This document shows, piece by piece, positions 9,691 through 17,109 of a DNA stretch of 64,000 nucleotides. Location of the stretch: NCBI RefSeq assembly GCF_003569045.1, contig NZ_BFCB01000003.1, forward strand, positions 2,604,001-2,668,000. Reading direction: 5' to 3'. A program made the translations under genes and the position numbers. The notes beneath the pieces are model-generated. The model saw only the letters and a program-made list of their open reading frames with translations. It did no database searches and was not told the DNA's origin. Source of the stretch: Aggregatilinea lenta (GTDB lineage Bacteria > Chloroflexota > Anaerolineae > Aggregatilineales > Aggregatilineaceae). The first letter of the stretch is position 1. Each line of letters begins with the position of its first letter.

Positions 9691-9715
9691 TAGGGGCGGA
9701 TCGCATGCGCCCCTA
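9691..9715. repeat. Palindromic hairpin between convergent asd and DUF123 gene
   Basis: TAGGGGCG (9691-9698) pairs with CGCCCCTA (9708-9715). It has no clear U-tract. A related hairpin (AGGGGC...GCGCCCC) is at 15751-15771. It may be a REP-like dispersed element or a Rho-independent stop of weak type. Confidence 0.4.
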
Positions 9716-9737
9716 CGAACAGATCATACAGGGGGCG

Positions 9738-10187
9738 TCAGAGCAGATCAACCCACGCCGGACTGTCTAATCTGTGCCACAAATCCGGCAGGGTGTCGCG
9801 CTCGACAGTGAACAAGTGCGCGGGGCAGTGACAGTCGGACGCGCCAAAGCGTGGAACCGGCACGCGGCTGCCGGGGAAGGTGCGGATCGCCTCCGCCCAG
9901 TTGCATTCGAGCCGCTCAGGGGAAACGGTCCACCACAGGGCGCGGACGGGTATCGCACCTGTCAGCGCATCGATGTGCCAGTGGCGCGGCTTGTCGGGGC
10001 GCAGGTGGCGGGTTATCCGCGCATGCAGACCACCGGGACCGTGCGCGCTGCCCACGTAGGCGATCCAGCCGGGCGCGAGAGTAGGTGCCGCCAGTGTGCG
10101 AATGGACAGGCTGATCGGTGTTTCCAGCCGCAGGAACAGGGTGTACGTTCCCGGCTGGCGCGGTAGGTCAAACTGGTGATGGATCAC
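9738..10187 (-). CDS. GIY-YIG-like DUF123 protein
   Basis: A 149-residue protein. GTYTLFLRL at residues 13-21 and GWIAYVGSA near 41-49 form the GIY-YIG-like core. Downstream are RITRHLRP, HWHIDALT and the C-terminal GASDCHCPAHLF typical of DUF123. Family members are often annotated as endonuclease-related and are sometimes fused to endonuclease III, but a nuclease activity is not established. It is convergent with asd. No operon partner is seen. Confidence 0.8.
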   Translation of the reverse strand: MIHHQFDLPRQPGTYTLFLRLETPISLSIRTLAAPTLAPGWIAYVGSAHGPGGLHARITRHLRPDKPRHWHIDALTGAIPVRALWWTVSPERLECNWAEAIRTFPGSRVPVPRFGASDCHCPAHLFTVERDTLPDLWHRLDSPAWVDLL

Positions 10188-10271
10188 GGTTAATCGTTCC
10201 GGCAGAGACAGGTTGCGGCACTCGGCGCGCGTGGTATCATCTCCATCATAACGCGGTATGTGCTGGTTGTC

Positions 10272-10348
10272 TCACCGATTGGTGATAAACGACCGTGGCT
10301 CTCATTGCAGCTATGCGCGATCATTTCCACGTGGAAGATTTGCGCATA
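10272..10348 (+). promoter_or_regulatory. Two inverted repeats upstream of the aldolase gene
   Basis: TCACC-GATT-GGTGA at 10272-10285. A larger nested element follows, with the perfect 12-bp palindrome TTCCACGTGGAA at 10325-10336 flanked by TATGCGC (10312-10318) and GCGCATA (10342-10348). These are candidate operators or a 5'-UTR hairpin for the gene starting at 10387. No matching regulator is in the window. Confidence 0.45.
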
Positions 10349-10386
10349 AACTTTGGTTTCGATTAGACACGAAAGAGAGTTTCCCC

Positions 10387-11454
10387 ATGGCAACACGCGC
10401 AGTCAATACGATCGAGGAGCTGCTCGGCTCGGATGCTGAGTACCTGCTCGGGCACACCTGCAATACCATTTCGAAGGACTTGGTCCACGTTCCCAGCCCG
10501 ACCTTCGTCGACGACATCTTTGGCCCGTCCGACCGTTCGGTGCCGGTGCTGCGCAGCCTCCAGCAGTTGTTCGATCATGGTCGCCTGGCGGGGACCGGCT
10601 ACATGTCGATCCTGCCCGTGGACCAGGGTATCGAGCACACGGCGGGCGCGTCGTTCGCCCCGAACCCCATCTACTTCGACGCCGAAAATATCGTTAAGCT
10701 GGCGATCGAAGGCGGTTGCAACGCCGTTGCATCGACGCTGGGTGTGCTGGGCATTGTCGCACGCAAGTACGCGCACAAGATCCCGTTCGTGCTCAAGTTC
10801 AACCACAACGAACTGCTGACCTACCCGAACAAGTACGATCAGGTCTTCTTCGCCAACATCAAGCAGGCCTATGATATGGGCGCGGTGGCCGTGGGCGCGA
10901 CGATCTACTTCGGCTCGCCGGAATCCAGCCGCCAGATTACGGAAGTCAGCGAGGCCTTCAAGGCCGCGCACGACCTGGGCATGGCGACCATCCTGTGGTG
11001 CTACACCCGCAGCGAGTTCTTCAAGAAAGACGGCGTGGACTACCATGCCGCGACCGACCTCAGCAGCCAGGCGATTCACCTGGGCGCGACGATTGGGGCC
11101 GACATTGTGAAGCAGAAACTGCCCGAAACCAATAAGGGCGGCTTCAAGGACCTGAAGTTCGGCAAGTACAACGAGAAGATGTACACCGAACTTAGCTCCG
11201 AGCATCCCATCGACCAGACTCGCTTCCAGGTCGCCAACGCCTATATGGGCCGCGTTGGCCTGATCAACAGCGGTGGGCCTTCGGGCAAGGACGACCTTGC
11301 GCAGGCGGTCCGCACGGCGGTCATCAACAAGCGCGCGGGCGGCATGGGCCTGATCAGCGGTCGTAAGGCGTTCCAGCGCCCGATGAGCGAAGGCGTCGAG
11401 ATCCTGAACGCGATCCAGGATGTATACCTCAGCCCGGACGTGACCATCGCCTAA
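10387..11454 (+). CDS. fbaB: Class I fructose-bisphosphate aldolase (DhnA/FbaB type)
   Basis: Cleaves fructose 1,6-bisphosphate by Schiff-base chemistry in glycolysis/gluconeogenesis. The start is ATG 10387, with AAAGAGAG about 10 nt upstream; this gives 355 residues. Family features are [10 protein letters not shown] near 77, STLGVLG near 117, VLKFNHNE near 138 (the Lys here is a Schiff-base candidate), [11 protein letters not shown] near 176, and late glycine-rich INSGGPSG and [12 protein letters not shown] phosphate-binding segments. A monocistronic unit, bounded by the repeats upstream and a terminator hairpin downstream. Confidence 0.9.
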   Translation: MATRAVNTIEELLGSDAEYLLGHTCNTISKDLVHVPSPTFVDDIFGPSDRSVPVLRSLQQLFDHGRLAGTGYMSILPVDQGIEHTAGASFAPNPIYFDAENIVKLAIEGGCNAVASTLGVLGIVARKYAHKIPFVLKFNHNELLTYPNKYDQVFFANIKQAYDMGAVAVGATIYFGSPESSRQITEVSEAFKAAHDLGMATILWCYTRSEFFKKDGVDYHAATDLSSQAIHLGATIGADIVKQKLPETNKGGFKDLKFGKYNEKMYTELSSEHPIDQTRFQVANAYMGRVGLINSGGPSGKDDLAQAVRTAVINKRAGGMGLISGRKAFQRPMSEGVEILNAIQDVYLSPDVTIA

Positions 11455-11490
11455 GCGCGCTGCGCTCGGTTGTTTCATCTGAATTCTGGC

Positions 11491-11525
11491 GCAGGGGCAG
11501 CCGCAACGCTGCCCCTGCTCGTTTA
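11491..11525 (+). terminator. Terminator hairpin after fbaB
   Basis: A perfect 10-bp stem GCAGGGGCAG (11491-11500) with CTGCCCCTGC (11509-11518), then TCGTTTAAA. The U-tract is short, so efficiency is uncertain. Confidence 0.6.
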
Positions 11526-11533
11526 AAGGGACG

Positions 11534-12280
11534 GTGAGTGTGGCCGGTGAGTTTTCGGTGGATCTGGCAGGTCGTGTAGCTCTGGTAACCGGCGCGGGTG
11601 AAGGCGTGGGGGAGGCGGTCGCGCTGGCGCTGGCACGCGCGGGCGCAGCCGTCTATGTGAACGACATCAACCCCGCGCGCACCGATGCGGTTATCGACGC
11701 GATTCGGGCGGCAGGCGGGCGCGCGTCGGGGCGTTCGGCGGATATCTCGAACCGCTTCCAGGTGGCGGCGACCATCGAGCACCTGCGCGACGAGTTTGGC
11801 GGATTGCACATTCTGGTGAACGCGGCAGGCGTTGAAAAGCGCGCCCCGCTGCTGACCGTGGACGAATACGATTGGCGGCGCGTGTTGGAAGTAAACCTGA
11901 ACGCGGCGTTCTTTTGTACGCAGTTGGCCGGGCGCGTCATGGCGGACGAGGGCGGCGGGGTGATCGTCAACGTGGCGAGTACGGCGGGGTATGCCCTCCC
12001 GCGTCCCGACAGCGCGCCGTATGTTACCAGCAAGGCGGCGCTGATCGGCTTTACGCGTGAATCGGCCCGCGATCTGGCTGCGAAGAACGTCCGCGTCAAC
12101 GCAGTGTGTCCGGCCAATATCGCCCCCGGCGCGGAACCGGTCGATCCGGCGCGTGTGCCCCAGGGTCGTGCCGGGCTGCCGGGGGAGGTAGCGAGCGTGG
12201 TGCTGTTTTTGTGCTCGGCGGGGGCGTCGTACATTACGGGGCAGGCGATCGTGGTGGATGGCGGCGAGCATATGGCATAG
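11534..12280 (+). CDS. Short-chain dehydrogenase/reductase
   Basis: A classical 248-residue SDR. The NAD(P) motif TGAGEGVG is at residues 19-26, VNAAG near 95, a Ser in VASTAG near 150 and YVTSK (YxxxK) near 162-166. IVVDGGEHMA at the end is the usual SDR tail. An acidic residue after the second strand (NDIN) suggests NAD preference. The substrate is unknown. GTG 11534 follows AAAGGGA; GTG 11540 is an alternative. It may relate to the crotonase two genes on, but a promoter intervenes. Confidence 0.85.
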   Translation: MSVAGEFSVDLAGRVALVTGAGEGVGEAVALALARAGAAVYVNDINPARTDAVIDAIRAAGGRASGRSADISNRFQVAATIEHLRDEFGGLHILVNAAGVEKRAPLLTVDEYDWRRVLEVNLNAAFFCTQLAGRVMADEGGGVIVNVASTAGYALPRPDSAPYVTSKAALIGFTRESARDLAAKNVRVNAVCPANIAPGAEPVDPARVPQGRAGLPGEVASVVLFLCSAGASYITGQAIVVDGGEHMA

Positions 12281-12303
12281 CTCATCAAGTGGCGCGCTGC
12301 GAA

Positions 12304-12332
12304 TTGTGGCGCGTGGGCGCGTCCTGTAGAAT
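12304..12332 (+). promoter_or_regulatory. Putative promoter for the 12395-15721 genes
   Basis: TTGTGG at 12304-12309, 17-nt spacer, TAGAAT at 12327-12332. A small hairpin CCGGG...CCCGG (12341-12360) follows in the 5' UTR. Confidence 0.5.
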
Positions 12333-12394
12333 ACGCGTGGCCGGGAGCGGTAATGCCCGGGTTGGGCAACAAAACCGTGTGATTGTGAGGACTC

Positions 12395-13354
12395 ATGGCA
12401 CGAGCGCAGATCGAGATCGTTGTGGATAACGGCGTGCGGTTGCTGTCGGCAGCGCTGGCGGCGTCGAACTGGCCGGAGGAAGAACAGGCCGTGCACCGGC
12501 ACCGGGCGCATCTGCATGCGCGGCAGACGTCCGACCGTGTCAAGCCCTATGCCGGGCATCTGGCGGTGCGGCAGCTTGAGGCGCTGATGGCGAAGGGCTA
12601 TACGCTGGATGACCTGTATGGCTACGCCCTTGACCTGACTGATCCCGGCCTCGAGCCGCGCGGCACATATCCCGTGGCCTTCGACGGCTGGAACGCTGCG
12701 CTGCGCGATTTTGCGGAGGCTGCGGATCTGCCTTCGTGGTGGGCGGAAAATGAGGCTCCCTGGCAGGCGGCGTGCGAGCAGGCGGGCCAAATCATCGGGC
12801 GCGCGCCGGTCGTGGCGCTGCTCGACGCCTTCTGCGGCACCGTGCCGGAGCGCCTGTGTTTTATGCCGAACGTGTCGTATCCCAGTGAGAAGCAGATCTG
12901 CGTTCTGAGCGGCGACACACTGCTGTGCGTGGTTCCGCCGCCGGTCGCCTGGGGTGACAACGAGCCGTGGCCGTTCGACGACGATGCGGTTTACGTACTG
13001 CGCTGCGCGTTTGCGGAATATGCGCGCGTGCTGATGCTGCGCTACGTGCGCGAGGCGCAGTCCAATGGCGAGCTGGCCGTCGCCTGGGACGAAACGCTGC
13101 TGCGACTGTTCGTGGCGGGCGCGGTGGCGGTGTTCCTGGAGCAGGCGGTCAGCCCGCGCGAATCGGGCGCGTACGTGCTGATGGAGCGCCGCGTGAATGG
13201 CCTGATCGCGTTGCCGGAAGCCGTCGAACAGCTCAAGCTCTATTTGGCCGCGCGCGAAGCCGGGCATTCCCGGCATTTTCTGGAATATCTGCCGCAGTTT
13301 TCGGCCTTCGTGGAAAGCGCGGCAGGTATGGCGGAGTCGCCCGGCGCGTTGTAA
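12395..13354 (+). CDS. Conserved-looking protein of unknown function, 319 aa
   Basis: I do not recognise the family. The protein is soluble-looking, without a signal peptide or clear membrane segment. It is mostly helical by composition, with many Trp and acidic residues in the middle (PSWWAENEAPW near 111, DNEPWPFDDD near 188). It starts at ATG 12395 and is followed after 31 nt by the crotonase gene, so the two are likely co-transcribed. Codon use matches its neighbours, which supports a real gene rather than a shadow. Confidence 0.7.
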   Translation: MARAQIEIVVDNGVRLLSAALAASNWPEEEQAVHRHRAHLHARQTSDRVKPYAGHLAVRQLEALMAKGYTLDDLYGYALDLTDPGLEPRGTYPVAFDGWNAALRDFAEAADLPSWWAENEAPWQAACEQAGQIIGRAPVVALLDAFCGTVPERLCFMPNVSYPSEKQICVLSGDTLLCVVPPPVAWGDNEPWPFDDDAVYVLRCAFAEYARVLMLRYVREAQSNGELAVAWDETLLRLFVAGAVAVFLEQAVSPRESGAYVLMERRVNGLIALPEAVEQLKLYLAAREAGHSRHFLEYLPQFSAFVESAAGMAESPGAL

Positions 13355-13385
13355 ATGCAGAGGTGAAGTTGCGAGGAGGAACGGC

Positions 13386-14162
13386 ATGGACGAACCGGTT
13401 GTGTTGGTCGAACGCCCTGCGGCGGGAGTCGGGTTGGTCCGGCTGAACAGGCCGCGCGCCCTGAATGCCCTCAACGGCCCGCTGATGGATGGGCTGATGG
13501 ACACCCTGGCGGAGATGGACCGGGATTCGGCCATCCGCTGTATGGTGATCACGGGCAGCGACCGCGCGTTTGCTGCCGGGGCGGATATCAGCGAGATGGC
13601 GCAGGCGACGCCTGCCGAAATGATCGAGATGGCCTTCATCGCGCGGTGGGAGCGCCTGCGCGCGATCCGTAAGCCCGTGATCGCGGCGGTGAGCGGCTTC
13701 GCGCTGGGCGGCGGGTGCGAGCTGGCGCTGGCCTGTGACCTGATCGTTGCGTCCGAGTCGGCGGTGTTCGGCCAGCCGGAGATCAACCTGGGCGTGATTC
13801 CCGGCGCGGGCGGCACACAGCGTTTGGCGCGCACGGTGGGCAAGGCGCTCACCATGGAGATGGTGCTCAACGACCGCCGCCTGACTGCCGTCGAAGCGGA
13901 GCGGTTCGGGTTGGTCAACCGCGTCGTGCCAACTGCTGACTACCTCGACGCGGCGGTGACGCTGGCGTCGCAGATCGCGGCGCGTGCCCCGGTCGCGGCG
14001 CAGGCGGCGAAAGATGCCGTGAACGTGGCGCTCGAAACGCCGCTAGCCGTGGGGCTGGCCTATGAGCGCAACCAGTTCTACGCGCTATTTTCCACCGAGG
14101 ATCAGAAAGAAGGCATGGCCGCCTTTCTCGAAAAGCGCGCGCCGTCCTGGCAAGGGAAGTGA
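13386..14162 (+). CDS. Enoyl-CoA hydratase/isomerase (crotonase family)
   Basis: 258 residues. FAAGADISEM near 63 and GFALGGGCELALACD near 105 form the CoA/oxyanion region. PEINLGVIPGAGGTQRL near 134 carries the second catalytic Glu, so both hydratase acids appear present. It is probably a short-chain enoyl-CoA hydratase of beta-oxidation or amino-acid degradation; the exact substrate cannot be told. GAGGA about 4 nt before the ATG supports the start. It is the only fatty-acyl-CoA gene in the window. Confidence 0.9.
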   Translation: MDEPVVLVERPAAGVGLVRLNRPRALNALNGPLMDGLMDTLAEMDRDSAIRCMVITGSDRAFAAGADISEMAQATPAEMIEMAFIARWERLRAIRKPVIAAVSGFALGGGCELALACDLIVASESAVFGQPEINLGVIPGAGGTQRLARTVGKALTMEMVLNDRRLTAVEAERFGLVNRVVPTADYLDAAVTLASQIAARAPVAAQAAKDAVNVALETPLAVGLAYERNQFYALFSTEDQKEGMAAFLEKRAPSWQGK

Positions 14163-14189
14163 CGCCGGTCATAGCTCCGAGGGATTCCG

Positions 14190-14822
14190 ATGGCTGAGCC
14201 AGAACGGCTCACGCTGTTGTGCACGGCGGATTTGCAGGGCGATCTGGACCGGCTGGCACGGGTCGGTACGCTGATCCACCAGCAGCGGCGCGCCGCGACC
14301 GGACCGGTATTCGTGCTGGACCTGGGAGGCAACGGATCGCCGGACGGCTGGCTGTGGCAGACGACGGAGGGCCGCGCGCCGTTCGTCGTGCTGGATGCGA
14401 TGGGTTACGATCTTGCAGTAGCGGGCGGGCCGGAGGGGAGCGCTCTGTCGCCTGAAGCCCTGGCACAACTGCGCGAGTCGGTGACGATGACCCTGCTGCC
14501 CTGGCACACACGAGCACGGCTGGAACGCGGTTCGGTGGCGTTCGAGGTTGGTGCAGGGCCTGTGGCTGGCGGCAATGGGCCGTTCGCCGCGCTGGAACGG
14601 TACGTTCAGGCCGATCCGGCCCCCGGCGCACGGCTGAATACGATCGGCGATCCGTCGAATGCCTTGCTGCGGATTGTCGTCACGTGGCCCGCGTGGCAGG
14701 TGCACGCAGTCATGCGGTTGGACATTGCCGCTGCGCCGCCCGATCCGGTTGTGGGAGCGGCGATTGAGTTCGTGGTCAGCGAAGCACGCGCGTACACACA
14801 ACGCCAAGGGGGAGGCACATGA
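14190..14822 (+). CDS. Degenerate metallophosphoesterase/5'-nucleotidase-like protein
   Basis: 210 residues. The layout follows the N-terminal half of a 5'-nucleotidase: LLCTADLQGDLDRLARV at the start, FVLDLGGNGSPDGW near 41, an AMGYDLAVAGGPEG segment near 70. The metal ligands of the family appear replaced: DxH reads DLQ, GD reads GG, GNHE reads GGPE. The fold assignment is mine by eye and is tentative. If right, it is probably non-catalytic. It overlaps the next gene by ATGA (14819-14822), so the two are translationally coupled. Confidence 0.55.
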   Translation: MAEPERLTLLCTADLQGDLDRLARVGTLIHQQRRAATGPVFVLDLGGNGSPDGWLWQTTEGRAPFVVLDAMGYDLAVAGGPEGSALSPEALAQLRESVTMTLLPWHTRARLERGSVAFEVGAGPVAGGNGPFAALERYVQADPAPGARLNTIGDPSNALLRIVVTWPAWQVHAVMRLDIAAAPPDPVVGAAIEFVVSEARAYTQRQGGGT

Positions 14823-15721
14823 TTCAGGCTGAACTGGTGCAGCGGCTGGACGGATTTTTCGACACGTCGTTGTTTGACGAGCGCGACTATTGGTCCGGCC
14901 TCCTGTCCGCCGCCGACGTGCGGATTTACCAGGCGTTTGCCGAGCCGGAATTCCTCGATGGCGGCTGGAATGGCCTGATGCTGAACAGCTCGCGGGAGAT
15001 CGACCGGGTGTACATGAGCGTGTTCCCGGACGAAAAGGTGCTGGATACGGTGTTGGCGATGGAACTGGAACGCGCTGCGCCGGGGTCGCTAATCTTCGCG
15101 CACTATCCCGCCGATTTGCAGGAATCCGGAGGCGGTTTTGTGGGTGTGCAGGAGGCCCAACTCGAAGCCCTGCGCGAGCACAACATCAGCTATTACTGCT
15201 GCCATGCCCCGCTGGACAGCCACCCTGCGATCAGTCCCGTGTCGGCGCTGGCGCGGGCGCTCAAGCTGACCGACGTGGAGTCCTTTGGGCCGGGCGGTCA
15301 CGAGATGACGGGCATACACGGGAAACTGCGCGAAACCAGTTTTTCGACCCTGGCCGGGCGCGTGGCCGAGGTCACCGAGCTGCCGTCGCTGCATTACAGC
15401 CAGGTGCGCTTCAACGCGCTGCCGGTCGAGCACGTCGCGGTTGTATCAGGCAGCGGCGAGCCAGCGGACTATCTGGCGTCAGTGCGCGATTTGGGGTGCG
15501 ACACGTACGTCACCGGGTCCTGGTGGCCGCGCGGTGACACGGAGGACGTGGCGGTGCGGCAGGCCGCTTTGCGCGAGCTGGTACCCACGCTGCCGATGAA
15601 CCTGTTGGGGACGTCGATTTACGCCAGCGAAATGGTAGTTCTGCGCGACCAAATGCCCGCGTGGTTCCGCAACGCGGGGATCGACGCGCGCCTCGTCCGT
15701 CAGCCCGATCCCTGGCGCTAG
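14819..15721 (+). CDS. NIF3-family (DUF34) dinuclear-metal protein
   Basis: 300 residues. WNGLMLNSS and LIFAHYPADL near 91-100 stand where the family has a metal-binding HHP. NISYYCCHAPLDSHP near 123-137 matches the second, His/Asp-bearing motif (CHxxLD). The late GTSIYASEM near 261 takes the place of the C-terminal HxxxE. NIF3 proteins hold two metals and have been linked to GTP-cyclohydrolase-like or NAD-repair chemistry, without a settled function. Some ligands look altered here (a single His in HYP). Coupled to the upstream phosphoesterase-like gene. Confidence 0.65.
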   Translation: MIQAELVQRLDGFFDTSLFDERDYWSGLLSAADVRIYQAFAEPEFLDGGWNGLMLNSSREIDRVYMSVFPDEKVLDTVLAMELERAAPGSLIFAHYPADLQESGGGFVGVQEAQLEALREHNISYYCCHAPLDSHPAISPVSALARALKLTDVESFGPGGHEMTGIHGKLRETSFSTLAGRVAEVTELPSLHYSQVRFNALPVEHVAVVSGSGEPADYLASVRDLGCDTYVTGSWWPRGDTEDVAVRQAALRELVPTLPMNLLGTSIYASEMVVLRDQMPAWFRNAGIDARLVRQPDPWR

Positions 15722-15751
15722 AGTGTAGAGCGAGGATGTATGCGTATTTCA

Positions 15752-15771
15752 GGGGCACATCCCTGCGCCCC
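15752..15771. repeat. Hairpin between convergent genes
   Basis: GGGGC (15752-15756) and GCCCC (15767-15771). It resembles the hairpin at 9691-9715 in sequence and in its position between convergent genes. Confidence 0.3.
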
Positions 15772-15792
15772 AATGACTCTCCGCGTGAGTGA

Positions 15793-17109
15793 TTACCCCT
15801 TCAACCCAGTCGTGGCGATGCCCTCGGTAAACTGCCGCTGCGCGAACAGGTAGAGCACCAGCACGGGGACCAGCGTGATGACCGACGCGGCCATCAGCAG
15901 ATTCAGGTTCGCGCCGGATTCCGTAGTGAAGGCGTACAGCCCGTAGGAAATGGGCCGCCAGTTGTCAGTGAACGTCACCAGCAGCGGCCACTCCAGTGCA
16001 TTCCATGTGCCGATGAAAGTGAACAGTATCGTCGTGATGATCGCTGCACGCGAAATCGGCACGACGATCTGAAGCAGGAAGCGGAAGTGTCCCGCGCCGT
16101 CGATGCGCGCCGCATCCCACAACTCTTCAGGGATTTGCAGGAAGAACTGGCGTAGCAGGAAGATACTGAAGGTGCTGGCCAGGAACGGCACGACCAGCGC
16201 GGGCCAGTTGTCCATCCACGGCCACGAGATCGGTCCCTCGACCGTCAGCGCGTCGCCCAGTCCCAACGTGTTTTCCAGCCCCAGCGCATCAACCACATCA
16301 TGCAGCGGCTCTGCGATCGTTTCGCGGGCGCTGGTGATGCCCCAGTCGTCTTGTTTGGCCGGGAAGTCCTGGGTGAAGAAAGTGTGCATGTTGCTGACCG
16401 TGATGCGGTTGGGGATGAGCACCACCATCGTCGGGATGAAGATCGTCGCCAAGAACAGGCTGAACAACAGCCCGCGCCCCGGAAACTCGATTTTGGCGAA
16501 GGCATATGCAGCCAGGATCGAGGTGAAGGTCTGCCCGATGATGGTCAGCGCGGCGATCTTGATGCTGTTGGTGAAGTAGCGCGAGAAGTTCGATTCGTCC
16601 CAGGCCTCGATATAGTGCGCCGCGCCGCCGACCACGACGTAGCGCTGGTCAGCCGTCCAGACCTCGTTCAGCAGGGGCAGATCGATGTGGATATACAGCT
16701 CGGCAAAGCCGATCTTCTGCGTGCGCAAGTATTCGTGCAGGGTCATGCTCTGCTGGCGCTGGCTGGACTCGATCTGCGAGCGGATCTCCTCCAGGTAGGA
16801 GGGCAGTGCATCCGCTTCGAGGTATTCGCCCATCGTCATAGTCAACTGGGCTTGCGTCGTCTCGTGGAACGAGATGAACTCTTCGCTGGGCAAGAAGCGC
16901 CCGCGTACGATGTCGCCGGTGCTTTGCAGCGACGTGCTGACCATCCACAGGAACGGCCAAATGAAGATGACCGCGCCGAGGGTCAGAAGAGTATAGACCA
17001 CGATGCGGAAGGGATTCAGGCGTACTTTCCGGCGCACCGGGACGGTCGTCGCCAGGGCATTCGGCTGGCGTTCCTGAACGGCCTGTTTGGACTGGGTTGT
17101 GCTAGCCAT
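15793..17109 (-). CDS. Sugar-type ABC transporter permease (MalG/UgpE-like), with two insertions
   Basis: A carbohydrate-uptake (CUT1) inner-membrane permease. The conserved EAA loop is [18 protein letters not shown] near residue 330. The family core has six membrane segments, with TM1 near 34-56. The protein is 438 residues against a usual 270-300. The excess lies in the first periplasmic loop (about residues 75-165, charged and helical, with repeated MTMGEYLEA and MTLHEYLRT stretches) and in a second insert (about 234-300). Its ATG is 8 nt inside the end of the upstream permease gene, so they are coupled. No ATPase or binding protein is adjacent. Confidence 0.85.
   Translation of the reverse strand: MASTTQSKQAVQERQPNALATTVPVRRKVRLNPFRIVVYTLLTLGAVIFIWPFLWMVSTSLQSTGDIVRGRFLPSEEFISFHETTQAQLTMTMGEYLEADALPSYLEEIRSQIESSQRQQSMTLHEYLRTQKIGFAELYIHIDLPLLNEVWTADQRYVVVGGAAHYIEAWDESNFSRYFTNSIKIAALTIIGQTFTSILAAYAFAKIEFPGRGLLFSLFLATIFIPTMVVLIPNRITVSNMHTFFTQDFPAKQDDWGITSARETIAEPLHDVVDALGLENTLGLGDALTVEGPISWPWMDNWPALVVPFLASTFSIFLLRQFFLQIPEELWDAARIDGAGHFRFLLQIVVPISRAAIITTILFTFIGTWNALEWPLLVTFTDNWRPISYGLYAFTTESGANLNLLMAASVITLVPVLVLYLFAQRQFTEGIATTGLKG

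Noticed and set aside
11429-13918. 829-residue open frame on the minus strand
   Set aside because: It lies antisense to the SDR, the unknown gene and the crotonase, all with good family or codon support. It is Arg/His/Gln-rich shadow translation typical of high-GC DNA.
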